Assembly: GCA_017999015.1 (NCBI GenBank)
Contig: JAGOBZ010000030.1
Coordinates: 1 to 14,500, forward strand
From: Kiritimatiellia bacterium
GTDB taxonomy: Bacteria; Verrucomicrobiota; Kiritimatiellia; RFP12; UBA1067
DNA length: 14,500 bases
Direction of reading: 5' to 3'
Shown: positions 1 to 7,501 of the stretch, one piece after another
How the letters are laid out: every line of letters begins with the position of its first letter
Position numbering within the stretch: the first letter of the stretch is position 1
Position numbers and translations under genes: made by a program
Notes under the pieces: model-generated
What the model was told of the DNA's origin: nothing
The model's input: only the letters and a program-made list of their open reading frames with translations
The model's database searches: none

Positions 1-1
1 G

Positions 2-910
2 GCGAGGTGGCTGCAGGACCGGCGGGCGATCCTGCAGGGGCCGGAGTCGATCATCCTGTTTCCCAGCGTGGCGGATGTCGAAGCGCTGGGCTCTGCAGTG
101 AGGGTCGCCATCTATCGCGAGCTGGCAAAGTCGCCGCTGAATGAGTATCACGCGAATCCGATCTACATTCTGGATTCTGACATCGACGACTGGATCGGTC
201 TACGCACCGTGCGCCGTGAAGTCCGGGAAATGATCAAACGTCTGAGCTACCGACGCGGCGATGTGTTGTGCTTCAGCGACCTATCCGTGCTGATGAGCTA
301 TGCGCACGGCGACGCCGAGGCGCGTGACTTGGCGAAGCTCGGGACACGCCGACGGGCGGTCATGGCATATTTGCAAGTGGGCCCGAATGACGACTTTGAG
401 GCATTGGCGGCCTATTGGTCGGTGGCCTACCGCCGCAAGGATGTGCTGCCGATCTTGTCTTCCATCAGCCAGTTGCCTGGCGGCGGACAGATCGGGCTGT
501 CACACCTGATTCCCGCGCAGCCGCGCAAGTTGATCTATACCTATCCCACGCTGGACCTGGCCACGACCGGACGGTTGCCGGACTGTCACTGGACCACCTT
601 TAATTTTTTCAGTTTCCATCCGCAGAACATCTATCTGGATCTGAGGCTGGCCGCAAACCGGCTGCTGGAGGGGTACACCAAAGTACCGCCGCCTTACAAA
701 TACGGCGATGCCTTGATCTTCTTGAATGCCGAAGGCGATGCGCTCCACTCGTGCACCTACCTGTGCGACGAACTGGTCTTCACCAAGAACGGCGAAACCA
801 TCTCGGCGCCGTGGATCATCTCTGAATTGCAGGACGTGCGCCGCCTCTATTCGCCGCTGGGCGTCGCCGCCATTCAAGGGTTCCGGCGCCGCTGGGAGCA
901 GGAGCGCTGA
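2..910 (+). CDS. Uncharacterised protein, 3' part only; possible NlpC/P60-like (papain-fold) C-terminal region
   Basis: The reading frame is open to the left edge, so the true start lies outside the window and 302 residues are visible. The only early start candidate, GTG at 68, has no ribosome-binding site and is probably an internal valine. No signal peptide or membrane segment is visible. I do not recognise the family. The C-terminal third resembles the core of NlpC/P60-type papain-fold enzymes: a Cys in DCHWTTFNFF (codon 584-586), then about 40 residues later YGDALIFL, then a His in LHSCTY (codon 746-748) followed by ELVFTKNG. NlpC/P60 enzymes show the same order of nucleophile Cys, GD-LVFF turn and His before an IYLGDG-like strand. 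The middle part is charged, with many Arg and Asp residues, and has no motif I can name. The gene ends 19 bp before the convergent lipoprotein gene and has its own terminator. Presence of the gene is sure; the fold is a tentative inference. Confidence 0.8.
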   Translation, partial: ARWLQDRRAILQGPESIILFPSVADVEALGSAVRVAIYRELAKSPLNEYHANPIYILDSDIDDWIGLRTVRREVREMIKRLSYRRGDVLCFSDLSVLMSYAHGDAEARDLAKLGTRRRAVMAYLQVGPNDDFEALAAYWSVAYRRKDVLPILSSISQLPGGGQIGLSHLIPAQPRKLIYTYPTLDLATTGRLPDCHWTTFNFFSFHPQNIYLDLRLAANRLLEGYTKVPPPYKYGDALIFLNAEGDALHSCTYLCDELVFTKNGETISAPWIISELQDVRRLYSPLGVAAIQGFRRRWEQER

Positions 911-914
911 GGCC

Positions 915-946
915 AGGTCCGACGCATCGTCAGGGCCTGTCTTTTT
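915..946 (+). terminator. Intrinsic terminator of the left-edge gene
   Basis: Bases 915-924 pair with 928-938 around a CAT loop. The inner GACG/CGTC stem continues through CC/GG, a T-G wobble and AGG/CCT, with A932 bulged. It is followed at once by GTCTTTTT (939-946). It starts 4 bp after the stop codon of the plus-strand gene. On the minus strand the same hairpin has no T tract, so it appears one-directional. It overlaps the stop codon of the facing lipoprotein gene. Confidence 0.75.
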
Positions 947-1640
947 CCCACCAGGGCTGCGCTACAAATACAGTCTGGAGATCGACCGACAAGTTGACGG
1001 TGCAGCGACTTTCCGGGTTGGCGCCGGCGTGGGCGTAGTCGTACCAGTAGCACCGCACGATCGGGAAACGGTGCTTGGCGTAGGCCCGGCTGGTTGGTTG
1101 CTGGGTGGTGTCGCCATGCGTGAGTTGCCAACTTTTAGCCTCCGCCCAGGTGACTGTGCCGTCGCGGTTTGAGTCGACATCAGACTGGCTCGGCTTGCCT
1201 CCCAAATAGCTTTTCCAGTCCCATTGGCAGACAGCCTCGCTGAATTCGTACAGATAGCTGCTGCCCGGCTCATCGGTCTCTTTAGCCTGGCCCCACTCGC
1301 TGTAAGCGTCCGGCACGCCGCCCTCTTTACCGCCTGACGGATCGGCGCTGGACACAAGGCCCTTGGCCGGCAGGTAGCCCTGCGCGACAAGGTGGGAAAG
1401 GCGGGGCGGGAACCGGCCCTCGTGGTCCCAGGCGTACTTCTGCATGGCGACGCCTATCGCGTGCAGTTCTTGGGTGATCCGTTGGAGTTTCTGCTCCGCG
1501 GCCAAGGTGCCGTAGGCGGGCTGCGACACGCATGAAGCACGACACGCATCCGTTTTATTATTGCCCGCGTCCGGGCAGGTGGTTGTTGAACAGCCGACGA
1601 TCCCGGTTGCGGCCAAGGCGAACGCACATAGTTTATTCAT
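930..1640 (-). CDS. Putative lipoprotein with pseudopilin-like region and EF-hand loop
   Basis: The 236-residue product begins with a short basic-hydrophobic leader and a lipobox (IVGC), predicting cleavage before Cys17 and lipid anchoring. Residues about 55-135 read like the globular part of T2SS G/DUF1559-type pseudopilin proteins common in PVC bacteria: an amphipathic helix (AIGVAMQKYAWDHEGRFPP), a YLP segment, an SSADPS loop and a GSSYLYEF strand. The long hydrophobic N-terminal helix and methylation site of real pilins are absent. Residues 156-167 (DSNRDGTVTWAE) fit the 12-residue EF-hand calcium loop, with D, N, D, a G at position 6 and a closing E. Later FPIVRCYWYDY resembles the PIVRC-WH strand of such proteins. 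The ATG is preceded by GGAGG (1651-1655) at 9 bp, and a near-consensus promoter lies further upstream. It is convergent with the left-edge gene. Function is unknown; a surface calcium-dependent or structural role is possible. Confidence 0.8.
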   Translation of the reverse strand: MNKLCAFALAATGIVGCSTTTCPDAGNNKTDACRASCVSQPAYGTLAAEQKLQRITQELHAIGVAMQKYAWDHEGRFPPRLSHLVAQGYLPAKGLVSSADPSGGKEGGVPDAYSEWGQAKETDEPGSSYLYEFSEAVCQWDWKSYLGGKPSQSDVDSNRDGTVTWAEAKSWQLTHGDTTQQPTSRAYAKHRFPIVRCYWYDYAHAGANPESRCTVNLSVDLQTVFVAQPWWEKDRP

Positions 1641-1684
1641 GCTCGATCATCCTCCACTGTTTGACGAATTCCCAATTACTCCCC

Positions 1685-1713
1685 ATAATACGCTTCAACG
1701 AGTAGAGGGTCAA
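1685..1713 (-). promoter_or_regulatory. Sigma70-type promoter of the lipoprotein gene
   Basis: On the minus strand TTGACC (1708-1713) is followed by 17 bases and TATTAT (1685-1690). Each hexamer matches the consensus at five of six positions and the spacing is optimal. Transcription would begin near 1678 and give a leader of about 38 bases that contains the GGAGG ribosome-binding site. Confidence 0.7.
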
Positions 1714-1779
1714 GCAGTGGATGACAGCAGTAGATGAACAGCCTGACTGAATAGCTGATGACTATGAGACGCAGGGCGA

Positions 1780-1807
1780 GTGGTTTGACAGCAGTGTGTG
1801 GTTTGAC
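1780..1807 (+). repeat. 10-bp direct repeat in the divergent promoter region
   Basis: GTGGTTTGAC occurs at 1780-1789 and again at 1798-1807, a period of 18 bp. The second copy contains most of the -35 hexamer of the proposed rightward promoter. The arrangement could be a tandem operator or chance; no regulator gene is adjacent. The rest of the 1641-1876 intergenic stretch holds the two promoters and nothing else I can identify. Confidence 0.5.
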
Positions 1808-1831
1808 GATCGGACGGGGCACAGGTAAAGT
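1803..1831 (+). promoter_or_regulatory. Candidate promoter of the oxidoreductase gene
   Basis: TTGACG (1803-1808), 17 bases, then TAAAGT (1826-1831). The hexamers match consensus at five and four positions. The start of transcription would fall near 1838, right at the upstream in-frame ATG. This favours translation from the ATG at 1877, about 39 bases into the message. Confidence 0.5.
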
Positions 1832-1876
1832 GTTCCCATGCGTGCGATAGGCGCACGTTGGAAGAAGGAGACAGCG

Positions 1877-2920
1877 ATGGGGCGGGAGGTCGGTTTCGCG
1901 ATTGCGGGGGCGGGGATGATCGCGCGCGTTCACGCATGCGCCGTGCAGGCTATTGGTGCGCGGCTGGTGGCGGTTTGCAGTAGGCAGATGTCGCGCGCCG
2001 AAACAGTTGCCGCAGAATTCGGGTGTGCCGCATATTCGGATATTGATGCGATGTTGGCCCTGCCCGAAGTGGATATCCTGACGATCGCCACGCCGTCCGG
2101 TGCCCATCTTGAAGCGGCGGTCGCCGCTGCGCGTGCCGGCAAGCATGTGTTATGCGAAAAGCCTTTGGATGTGACACTGGAACGGGTCGACGCGATGATC
2201 GCCGCGCACCGCAAGACGGGGACGACTCTGGGCTGTACCTTTCAGATCCGTTACTCGCCTGCGCTGAATCCTTTGCGGACGGCGTTGCGTGAAGGACGGT
2301 TCGGCAGGATAACGTCAGCCGGTGTCTATATACCTTGGTGGCGTTCTGACGCATATTACCTCGACTCTTCCTGGCACGGCACGCAGGCACTGGATGGGGG
2401 AGGTGCCTTGTTGAACCAAGGTATTCACATGGTCGATTTATTATGCGACCTGCTGCCGCCGGTCGAAACCGTTTGCGGCATGACCGCCTCGATCGGCCAT
2501 CCCGGGCTGGAGACGGAGGACGTGGCCTGTGCGGCGCTCCGGTTTAAAGGCGGGGCATTGGGGATGGTGTATGGCAGTACCGCAGCGTGGCCGGGATATC
2601 CGAAGCGGCTTGAAATTTCCGGTACCTGCGGATCGGCCGTGTTCGTGGATGATCGGTTGACCGTCTTTGATTTTGCCGAACCGCGTCCTGAAGATCATCT
2701 GTACGTCAACGACGGCGTCTGGCCGGCCCGAGGAGCCGGCGCCCCGGCAGCCGCGATGACGCATGAACTGCATGCCGCCTGTTTCCTTGATTTCGTGCAT
2801 GCGGTGGAAACGCACCGGCCGTTTCGCATTGACGGCGCATCCGCGCGGCGTTCTGTGGCGACGATTCTCGCGATTTACGAATCGGCGCGAACCGGCAGGT
2901 CGGTTCGGGTTGAAAGCTGA
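1877..2920 (+). CDS. Gfo/Idh/MocA-family NAD(P)-dependent oxidoreductase
   Basis: The 347-residue cytoplasmic protein has the usual two-domain form. An N-terminal Rossmann fold shows the dinucleotide loop GAGMIA (residues 11-16), TPSGAH (72-77) and the hallmark EKP (94-96). The C-terminal half carries DGGGALLNQGIH (173-184); the His is the usual catalytic candidate, and EKP Lys95 is conserved near the nicotinamide. Members oxidise or reduce sugars, inositols and related polyols, but substrate cannot be read from sequence. I start it at the ATG at 1877 because AAGGAG (1865-1870) lies 6 bp upstream. The in-frame ATG at 1838 would add 13 residues that precede the family N-terminus and sits at the predicted transcription start. 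The gene appears monocistronic, divergent from the lipoprotein gene and convergent with the ykgJ-like gene. No intrinsic terminator is visible in the 34 bp after it. Confidence 0.93.
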   Translation: MGREVGFAIAGAGMIARVHACAVQAIGARLVAVCSRQMSRAETVAAEFGCAAYSDIDAMLALPEVDILTIATPSGAHLEAAVAAARAGKHVLCEKPLDVTLERVDAMIAAHRKTGTTLGCTFQIRYSPALNPLRTALREGRFGRITSAGVYIPWWRSDAYYLDSSWHGTQALDGGGALLNQGIHMVDLLCDLLPPVETVCGMTASIGHPGLETEDVACAALRFKGGALGMVYGSTAAWPGYPKRLEISGTCGSAVFVDDRLTVFDFAEPRPEDHLYVNDGVWPARGAGAPAAAMTHELHAACFLDFVHAVETHRPFRIDGASARRSVATILAIYESARTGRSVRVES

Positions 2921-2954
2921 AGGCGGGATGCCGCAGAACGTCGCATAATATATG

Positions 2955-3302
2955 TTATGTCAAATAGTGGCCGGGTGATTCACACAAGCCCGCGCAGGCT
3001 TTGACCAGGGCCGGCGTGCGCCATAGGAACGGAAAGCCCCGGCACTGCGTCGGTTTAACCGGCTGGATGCGGCAGGAGTTGTCGGGATTCAGAAAAATGC
3101 AGGCGCCATCCTCTCGTTCGGTAAGTGAGAGGTCGCGACGGTTCCACGTCAGACGCGTATACTCCTCTGTGAACGCATAGACATCAAGACCGAGAAATGA
3201 CGCGATGACCTCCGTTTCGCCGGGCTCCAGCGCGACATAACCCGGCACCCGGCAGCAGGCGCCGCACCGCTGGCAACGGAAGGTTGCGGGATCAGCCAGC
3301 AT
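2955..3302 (-). CDS. YkgJ-family cysteine-cluster protein (putative Zn/Fe-binding)
   Basis: A 115-residue protein with the family signature CxxCGxCC (Cys10, 13, 16, 17), followed by Cys68 in GACIFL, Cys77 and Cys87 in CRIQPVKPTQC just before RGFPF, and Cys103 and Cys107 near the C-terminus. The UPF0153/YkgJ family is annotated as a zinc- or iron-chelating domain; its biochemical function is not established. No signal peptide is seen. The ATG lies 7 bp after the thrC stop codon, with GGAGG overlapping the end of thrC, so it is the last gene of the long minus-strand operon. The link with thrC has no obvious metabolic logic. No hairpin with a T run follows it. Confidence 0.88.
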   Translation of the reverse strand: MLADPATFRCQRCGACCRVPGYVALEPGETEVIASFLGLDVYAFTEEYTRLTWNRRDLSLTEREDGACIFLNPDNSCRIQPVKPTQCRGFPFLWRTPALVKACAGLCESPGHYLT

Positions 3303-3309
3303 GACGCGC

Positions 3310-4686
3310 TCAGCCTCCTACTGCCTTGCGCACGATCGCAGCGACCGCCTCCTTGCAGGCCGGCACCACTTGAACACGCGTCGGCAATTCGGTGAGCGCG
3401 TCGAGCAGCGGATGGTGCGCCAGATCCAAACCGGTGGCCTGAATGATCGCCTGGCCGAATTTCGCGGGATGGGCGGTGGCCAGACAGATCATCGGAATCC
3501 CCTCCTGCAGATGCCGCAACCCCACCCCTACCCCAACCGCCGTGTGGGGATCGAGCAGATAACCGCACGCTTCCCAATACGCTTTAATCGTCTTTAACGT
3601 CATCTCGGTGTCGCCGCGGCCGGCGCAGAAACATGACGACGCCGCCACATCCGGCGTCAGCGTGCCCGTCGCTTTGAACGCCGCCATCCAGCGCGACAGC
3701 CGGGCCGGATCTTTGCCGGCAAGATCATAAAGATAGCGCTCGAAATTACTTGCAACCTGGATATCCATCGACGGACTGAGCGTCGGGGCGACCGCCCCCG
3801 TGCTGTAAATGCCGGTGTTGAAATAGCGAGAGAGGATATCGTTTTCATTGGTGGCCAGCACCAGCCGGTCAATGGGCAAACCCATGCAGCGCGCCATGTA
3901 CCCCGCGAAAATGTCGCCGAAGTTCCCGGTCGGCACGCTGAAGCGCACCCGCTCGGCGCCAGTGGCGTCCTGTACACGGAAAGCGGCGTAAAAATAGTAG
4001 ACAATCTGCGCCAGCACGCGAGCCCAGTTGATAGAGTTGACCGCGCCCAACCGGCAGGCATCGCGGAAAGGCAGGTCGTTGAAAAGGTCTTTGACGATGT
4101 TCTGGCAGTCGTCGAAAGTCCCCTCCACGGCCAGATTGCAGACGTTGTCGTCCAGCACGGTAGTCATCTGACGTTCCTGCACAGGACTCACCCGCCCGTG
4201 CGGGTGCATGACGAAAATGCGGATGCGGGCGCGTCCGCGCATGCCGTAAATCGCGGCACTGCCGGTATCGCCGCTTGTCGCGGCAACAATGTTCAGCTCC
4301 GCGCCGGTTTCCCCCAAGGCGTACTCAAAAAGGTTGCCGAGAAACTGCAGCGCAACATCTTTAAAGGCGAGCGTCGGCCCGTGAAACAACTCCAGCAGGT
4401 GCACCGGTCCAACCTTGACCACGGGCGTGACGTCAGGATGGCGGAACGTCGCATAACTGCTTGCCACGATGCCGCGCAATGCGTCGTCCGGGATGTCGTC
4501 AGCAAAGAGCCGGATGATCTCGAACGCGAGATCCTGATAACGCAGCGCACGCCAGCCGGCCAGCCTGTCGCGGACATCAGGAATCGTCGCCGGCAGATAC
4601 AGGCCGCCGTCACGAGCGAGGCCTGTCAAAATGGTTTGTTTGAACGTCAGCGGTTCGCCGCCGCCGCGCGTACTCACATAGCGCAT
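3310..4686 (-). CDS. thrC: Threonine synthase (PLP-dependent)
   Basis: Catalyses conversion of O-phospho-L-homoserine to L-threonine, the last step of threonine synthesis. The 458-residue protein starts with the family N-terminus MRYVSTRGG and carries DGGLYLP (26-32). The PLP-lysine motif FHGPTLAFKD has Lys109 as the Schiff-base residue. ATSGDTGSAA (136-145) and PTGNFGD (252-258) make up the cofactor phosphate and substrate site. The N-terminus and length fit the E. coli/fungal-type threonine synthase clade. The open frame extends 38 codons further upstream into the kinase gene, but that Arg/Ser-rich extension is a shadow of the kinase 3' end. ATG 4686 follows the kinase TAA by one base (TAACATG), with GGGAG about 13 bp upstream, implying translational coupling. 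Confidence 0.96.
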   Translation of the reverse strand: MRYVSTRGGGEPLTFKQTILTGLARDGGLYLPATIPDVRDRLAGWRALRYQDLAFEIIRLFADDIPDDALRGIVASSYATFRHPDVTPVVKVGPVHLLELFHGPTLAFKDVALQFLGNLFEYALGETGAELNIVAATSGDTGSAAIYGMRGRARIRIFVMHPHGRVSPVQERQMTTVLDDNVCNLAVEGTFDDCQNIVKDLFNDLPFRDACRLGAVNSINWARVLAQIVYYFYAAFRVQDATGAERVRFSVPTGNFGDIFAGYMARCMGLPIDRLVLATNENDILSRYFNTGIYSTGAVAPTLSPSMDIQVASNFERYLYDLAGKDPARLSRWMAAFKATGTLTPDVAASSCFCAGRGDTEMTLKTIKAYWEACGYLLDPHTAVGVGVGLRHLQEGIPMICLATAHPAKFGQAIIQATGLDLAHHPLLDALTELPTRVQVVPACKEAVAAIVRKAVGG

Positions 4687-4687
4687 G

Positions 4688-7453
4688 TTATTCAAAAAAC
4701 TCCGGGAGCAGGTTCTTGATATTGTCAGCATCGATGTCGAAGAGGCGCGCCGCCTCGGTCGCCAACGCCTTGGCACGCTCCTTGGCCGAAGGGATTTCAT
4801 TGTAGAAAAAATTCAGGCAGATCGCCGCGTTGGTCATGACGCGCGTCCGTTCACGCAAGCGCAAATTCTTGGTGGCCTGCTCATTCGCAACAAGTTCATT
4901 GATCAACTCGCCGACAATGTCCAGACGTTTTTCGTACACCTCGGTCCAAAGGATTTTCCGGCCGCCGACCGAGAGATTTTTAACGTCCGCACCGTCAATT
5001 GACCACCCGCGCGCCGATTTGAAGCCGGGCACGGCCCCGACCAAATAATCATGGAAATCTTTAATGCGGTTTATACGGTCAAGCGACACGGCGGCCGTCT
5101 CTTGCGCTTCGGGCGTTTCCAGTTCCTCTTTGAGTTCTTTCACAGTACGGATGGCATCGCGGAACTTCAATTGCTTAAGCCCCTCGACATTCGCGGCCTC
5201 CGCCTCGCCGACCCGCGCCCGCTCCGCCGCCACCTTCTGATCGTAGGCCTCTTTCTCCTGACGTTTTTTCTCGACATCAGCCTCTGCTTTTTTACGTTTT
5301 TCGGCCTCGATGGATTCCTGACGTTTGATCTCGACCAAGGAGGCGACGTCGGCCTTGACGCTTTCCAGGGTGCGCTTGAGCTGCGACACCTTGCGAGGCG
5401 CTTCGGCGATCGACGGCTCAAAACCAAGGCCATTGACACGCTCGACCAGCGCGTTATTGAGGGCGACGAGCGCCTCCGCATCCTGTTTGGTGACCTGCGT
5501 GAGCCGCTCGGCATCGTGCGCCTTCTGTTCAATCTCGAAAAGTCTTTTGTCGGCCAGCGCGGCCGCGCTTTTCACTGCATAGGCATCGGCATACATGCCG
5601 CGCACAATGGCGATCACGGGGTGAACATCCCCTCCCGCCTCTTGCTCTGCAGCTTGTTTCGTTTGGTCCACCTGCCCCGGCGCATTCGTCATAGCCTTAG
5701 CCATGCCTTTCGCCATGTCCTGCACCGCGCCGCCCATGCCTTCTGCCGCCGTTTGGAACATCGCCAGACTGTTTGTCAACGATGCCGCCTGATCTGCCGG
5801 CAATGTTTTGGCGATCCCCTCCAATTTCGCCACCGCTTGGTCCGGCGGCAATTTTTCGAGCCCGGCAAGCGTTTTGGCCAGCTCTGGCGGCAACTGCTTG
5901 ATGAGCGTGGTCAGCAGAGCCGGATCCAGCTTGGTATTACCGCTTTGCGGTCCCTCCTTGCCAGACTCCTGTTTATCACCGCTCCCCGCATCTGCGCCGT
6001 TTTCATCCGGTTCCGGCGGCACCATGGACGCGCGAACCTCCTCGCCCAAAGCCTTAGCCACCTCATCAGCCGCTGCTTTCGGATAGCTCATGGCTTCCGG
6101 GACGAATCCGCGTACCTTCTCGACCAGTACTTTTGCATTGGCCACTGCCTTGGCGATGGAAACCCTCGCCTTCTCTTGGCTCGCCACGATCTGCGCACGC
6201 TCGGACGCCATTTTTTTGCTCTCAGAATGCCTCATGACGCCGAACACGATGAGGCCTAACACCGCCAGCAATAAAACAACGCCGCCGATGATCAATCCCA
6301 TCATCCGGCAACCCCGCTTACCTGCCTCTTCTTCCGATTCCTGCACCTCTTCAACGGCCTCCACGGGGGTCATACCCGCAGGCAACTCACCCACATTCGC
6401 AGCCACGTCCCCCGTCGTTGAAAGCACGCCGGTCGTGGCCATTTTGCCGGTCACGCCGCGCTTACCCTTGATCATGATCTTCTTACTGTTTTTTTCCAGT
6501 TTCACGGGACCGGCTTTGGACAAATAGCGCTTCATGTCGCCCAGCAGCGAACCGTAAGTGGGAAAACGTGTCTGGGGCTCCACCGACAGCATACGCGCGA
6601 TCAGATCCTCAACCTCTTTCGGCACCCCCGGACGGATCTCTCCCATCGGCTTGGGCGGCCCGTCAAAACGGGCTTTGACTACGGCCGTGGCATCTTCGCC
6701 CTCAAAGGGCGGAACCCCGGCAATCGCATGGTATAGCGTTCCGCCGAGGCTATAAATGTCGGAACGGTAATCGCTTTTTTGGCGGCGCACTTTTTCGGGG
6801 GCAATGTAATACGGCGTACCCCATACATCGTTCCCGGGGCCACTTTGCATCGCCGAAAGTCCGAAATCCACCAACTTGGCGTTCTTGTCGTTGTCGAACA
6901 GGATGTTCTCCGGTTTCACGTCGCCATGCACCATGCCAGCATCGGCAGCCACACTCAACCCTTCGGCGATTTGCGCACCGACATGGATCACCACAGCCGG
7001 ATCGAGCGGCCCCTGCTCGCTCATCATCTTGTCCAAACTGCCGCCGGAAACCAACTCCATCGCGATGTAGGGTTGGCCTTTTTCCTGGCCGAATGAATAA
7101 ATTTGAGCGATGTGGCGATGGTTCAAACGCGCGGCCGCCTGCGCTTCACGCTGGAACGTCTCGACGAACTGGGGGTCGTCACCGAGGCTCTTGAGCATGA
7201 CTTTAATCGCCACCTCGCGATTCAAGCCCTCGTCACGCGCCCGGTAGACACCGCCCATGCCGCCCGCCCCCAACAGTTGCAGAAGCATGAAAGAGCCGAA
7301 GCGGGCCGGGACCTGAAACTCAAACTGGCAAGTTGGACACTGCACAACGCTGAATGGCGGCAAACCTTTTACATCCAGCATCGCCCCGCATTTCGGACAT
7401 GCCGCGGAATCAATTGGATCTGTCAAAATATTTGAATCGCTGTGATCGTCCAT
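4688..7453 (-). CDS. Membrane-anchored Ser/Thr protein kinase with N-terminal zinc ribbon and large extracytoplasmic region
   Basis: The 921-residue protein has four parts. Residues 19-42 hold two CxxC pairs (CPKC, CPTC) forming a probable zinc ribbon. Residues about 53-312 are a Hanks-type kinase: glycine loop LGAGGMGGVY (61-70), ATP lysine Lys84, catalytic loop HGDVKPEN (176-183, Asp178 catalytic), DFG (196-198) and APE (218-220). The usual HRD is HGD here, so it is a non-RD kinase. A linker is followed by a single membrane helix at about 386-407, with basic residues just before it. The remaining 510 residues are predicted outside the cytoplasm: an acidic spacer, LPPE/LPPDQ/LPAD repeats around 521-555, a Lys/Glu-rich coiled coil (about 700-760) and a C-terminal segment I do not recognise. 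ATG 7453 has TGAGGA 6 bp upstream. It probably senses an envelope signal and phosphorylates unknown targets. It lies between the radical SAM gene and thrC. Confidence 0.93.
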   Translation of the reverse strand: MDDHSDSNILTDPIDSAACPKCGAMLDVKGLPPFSVVQCPTCQFEFQVPARFGSFMLLQLLGAGGMGGVYRARDEGLNREVAIKVMLKSLGDDPQFVETFQREAQAAARLNHRHIAQIYSFGQEKGQPYIAMELVSGGSLDKMMSEQGPLDPAVVIHVGAQIAEGLSVAADAGMVHGDVKPENILFDNDKNAKLVDFGLSAMQSGPGNDVWGTPYYIAPEKVRRQKSDYRSDIYSLGGTLYHAIAGVPPFEGEDATAVVKARFDGPPKPMGEIRPGVPKEVEDLIARMLSVEPQTRFPTYGSLLGDMKRYLSKAGPVKLEKNSKKIMIKGKRGVTGKMATTGVLSTTGDVAANVGELPAGMTPVEAVEEVQESEEEAGKRGCRMMGLIIGGVVLLLAVLGLIVFGVMRHSESKKMASERAQIVASQEKARVSIAKAVANAKVLVEKVRGFVPEAMSYPKAAADEVAKALGEEVRASMVPPEPDENGADAGSGDKQESGKEGPQSGNTKLDPALLTTLIKQLPPELAKTLAGLEKLPPDQAVAKLEGIAKTLPADQAASLTNSLAMFQTAAEGMGGAVQDMAKGMAKAMTNAPGQVDQTKQAAEQEAGGDVHPVIAIVRGMYADAYAVKSAAALADKRLFEIEQKAHDAERLTQVTKQDAEALVALNNALVERVNGLGFEPSIAEAPRKVSQLKRTLESVKADVASLVEIKRQESIEAEKRKKAEADVEKKRQEKEAYDQKVAAERARVGEAEAANVEGLKQLKFRDAIRTVKELKEELETPEAQETAAVSLDRINRIKDFHDYLVGAVPGFKSARGWSIDGADVKNLSVGGRKILWTEVYEKRLDIVGELINELVANEQATKNLRLRERTRVMTNAAICLNFFYNEIPSAKERAKALATEAARLFDIDADNIKNLLPEFFE

Positions 7454-7471
7454 ACGCCATCCTCACTCATG

Positions 7472-7501
7472 CTAATACACACCGAGAAAACACGCTGTCA
7501 T
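7472..7501 (-). promoter_or_regulatory. Possible internal promoter before the kinase gene
   Basis: On the minus strand ATGACA (7496-7501) is followed by 18 bases and TATTAG (7472-7477). The hexamers match consensus at five and four positions. This lies in the largest gap (44 bp) of the minus-strand gene series. The predicted start near 7465 would leave a leader of only about 12 bases that begins at the ribosome-binding site, which weakens the call. Confidence 0.3.

Noticed and set aside
1838..1876. Upstream ATG of the oxidoreductase
   Set aside because: It coincides with the predicted transcription start, has no ribosome-binding site and precedes the family N-terminus. The ATG at 1877 has AAGGAG at 6 bp.
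2923..2934. GCGG-GATG-CCGC hairpin after the oxidoreductase
   Set aside because: The stem is only 4 bp with no T tract on either strand.
2944..2959. CATAA/TTATG inverted repeat between convergent genes
   Set aside because: It is a 5-bp AT-rich stem without a following T run, too weak for a terminator and likely chance.
4687..4800. 38-codon N-terminal extension of ThrC
   Set aside because: It is within the kinase 3' end in another frame, is Arg/Ser-rich, and the family starts at MRYVSTRGG.
5051..6259. 402-codon open frame on the plus strand
   Set aside because: It is antisense to the coiled-coil and linker parts of the kinase gene, whose codon usage leaves the opposite frame open. It has no ribosome-binding site, and the His/Arg/Leu-rich product matches no family I know.
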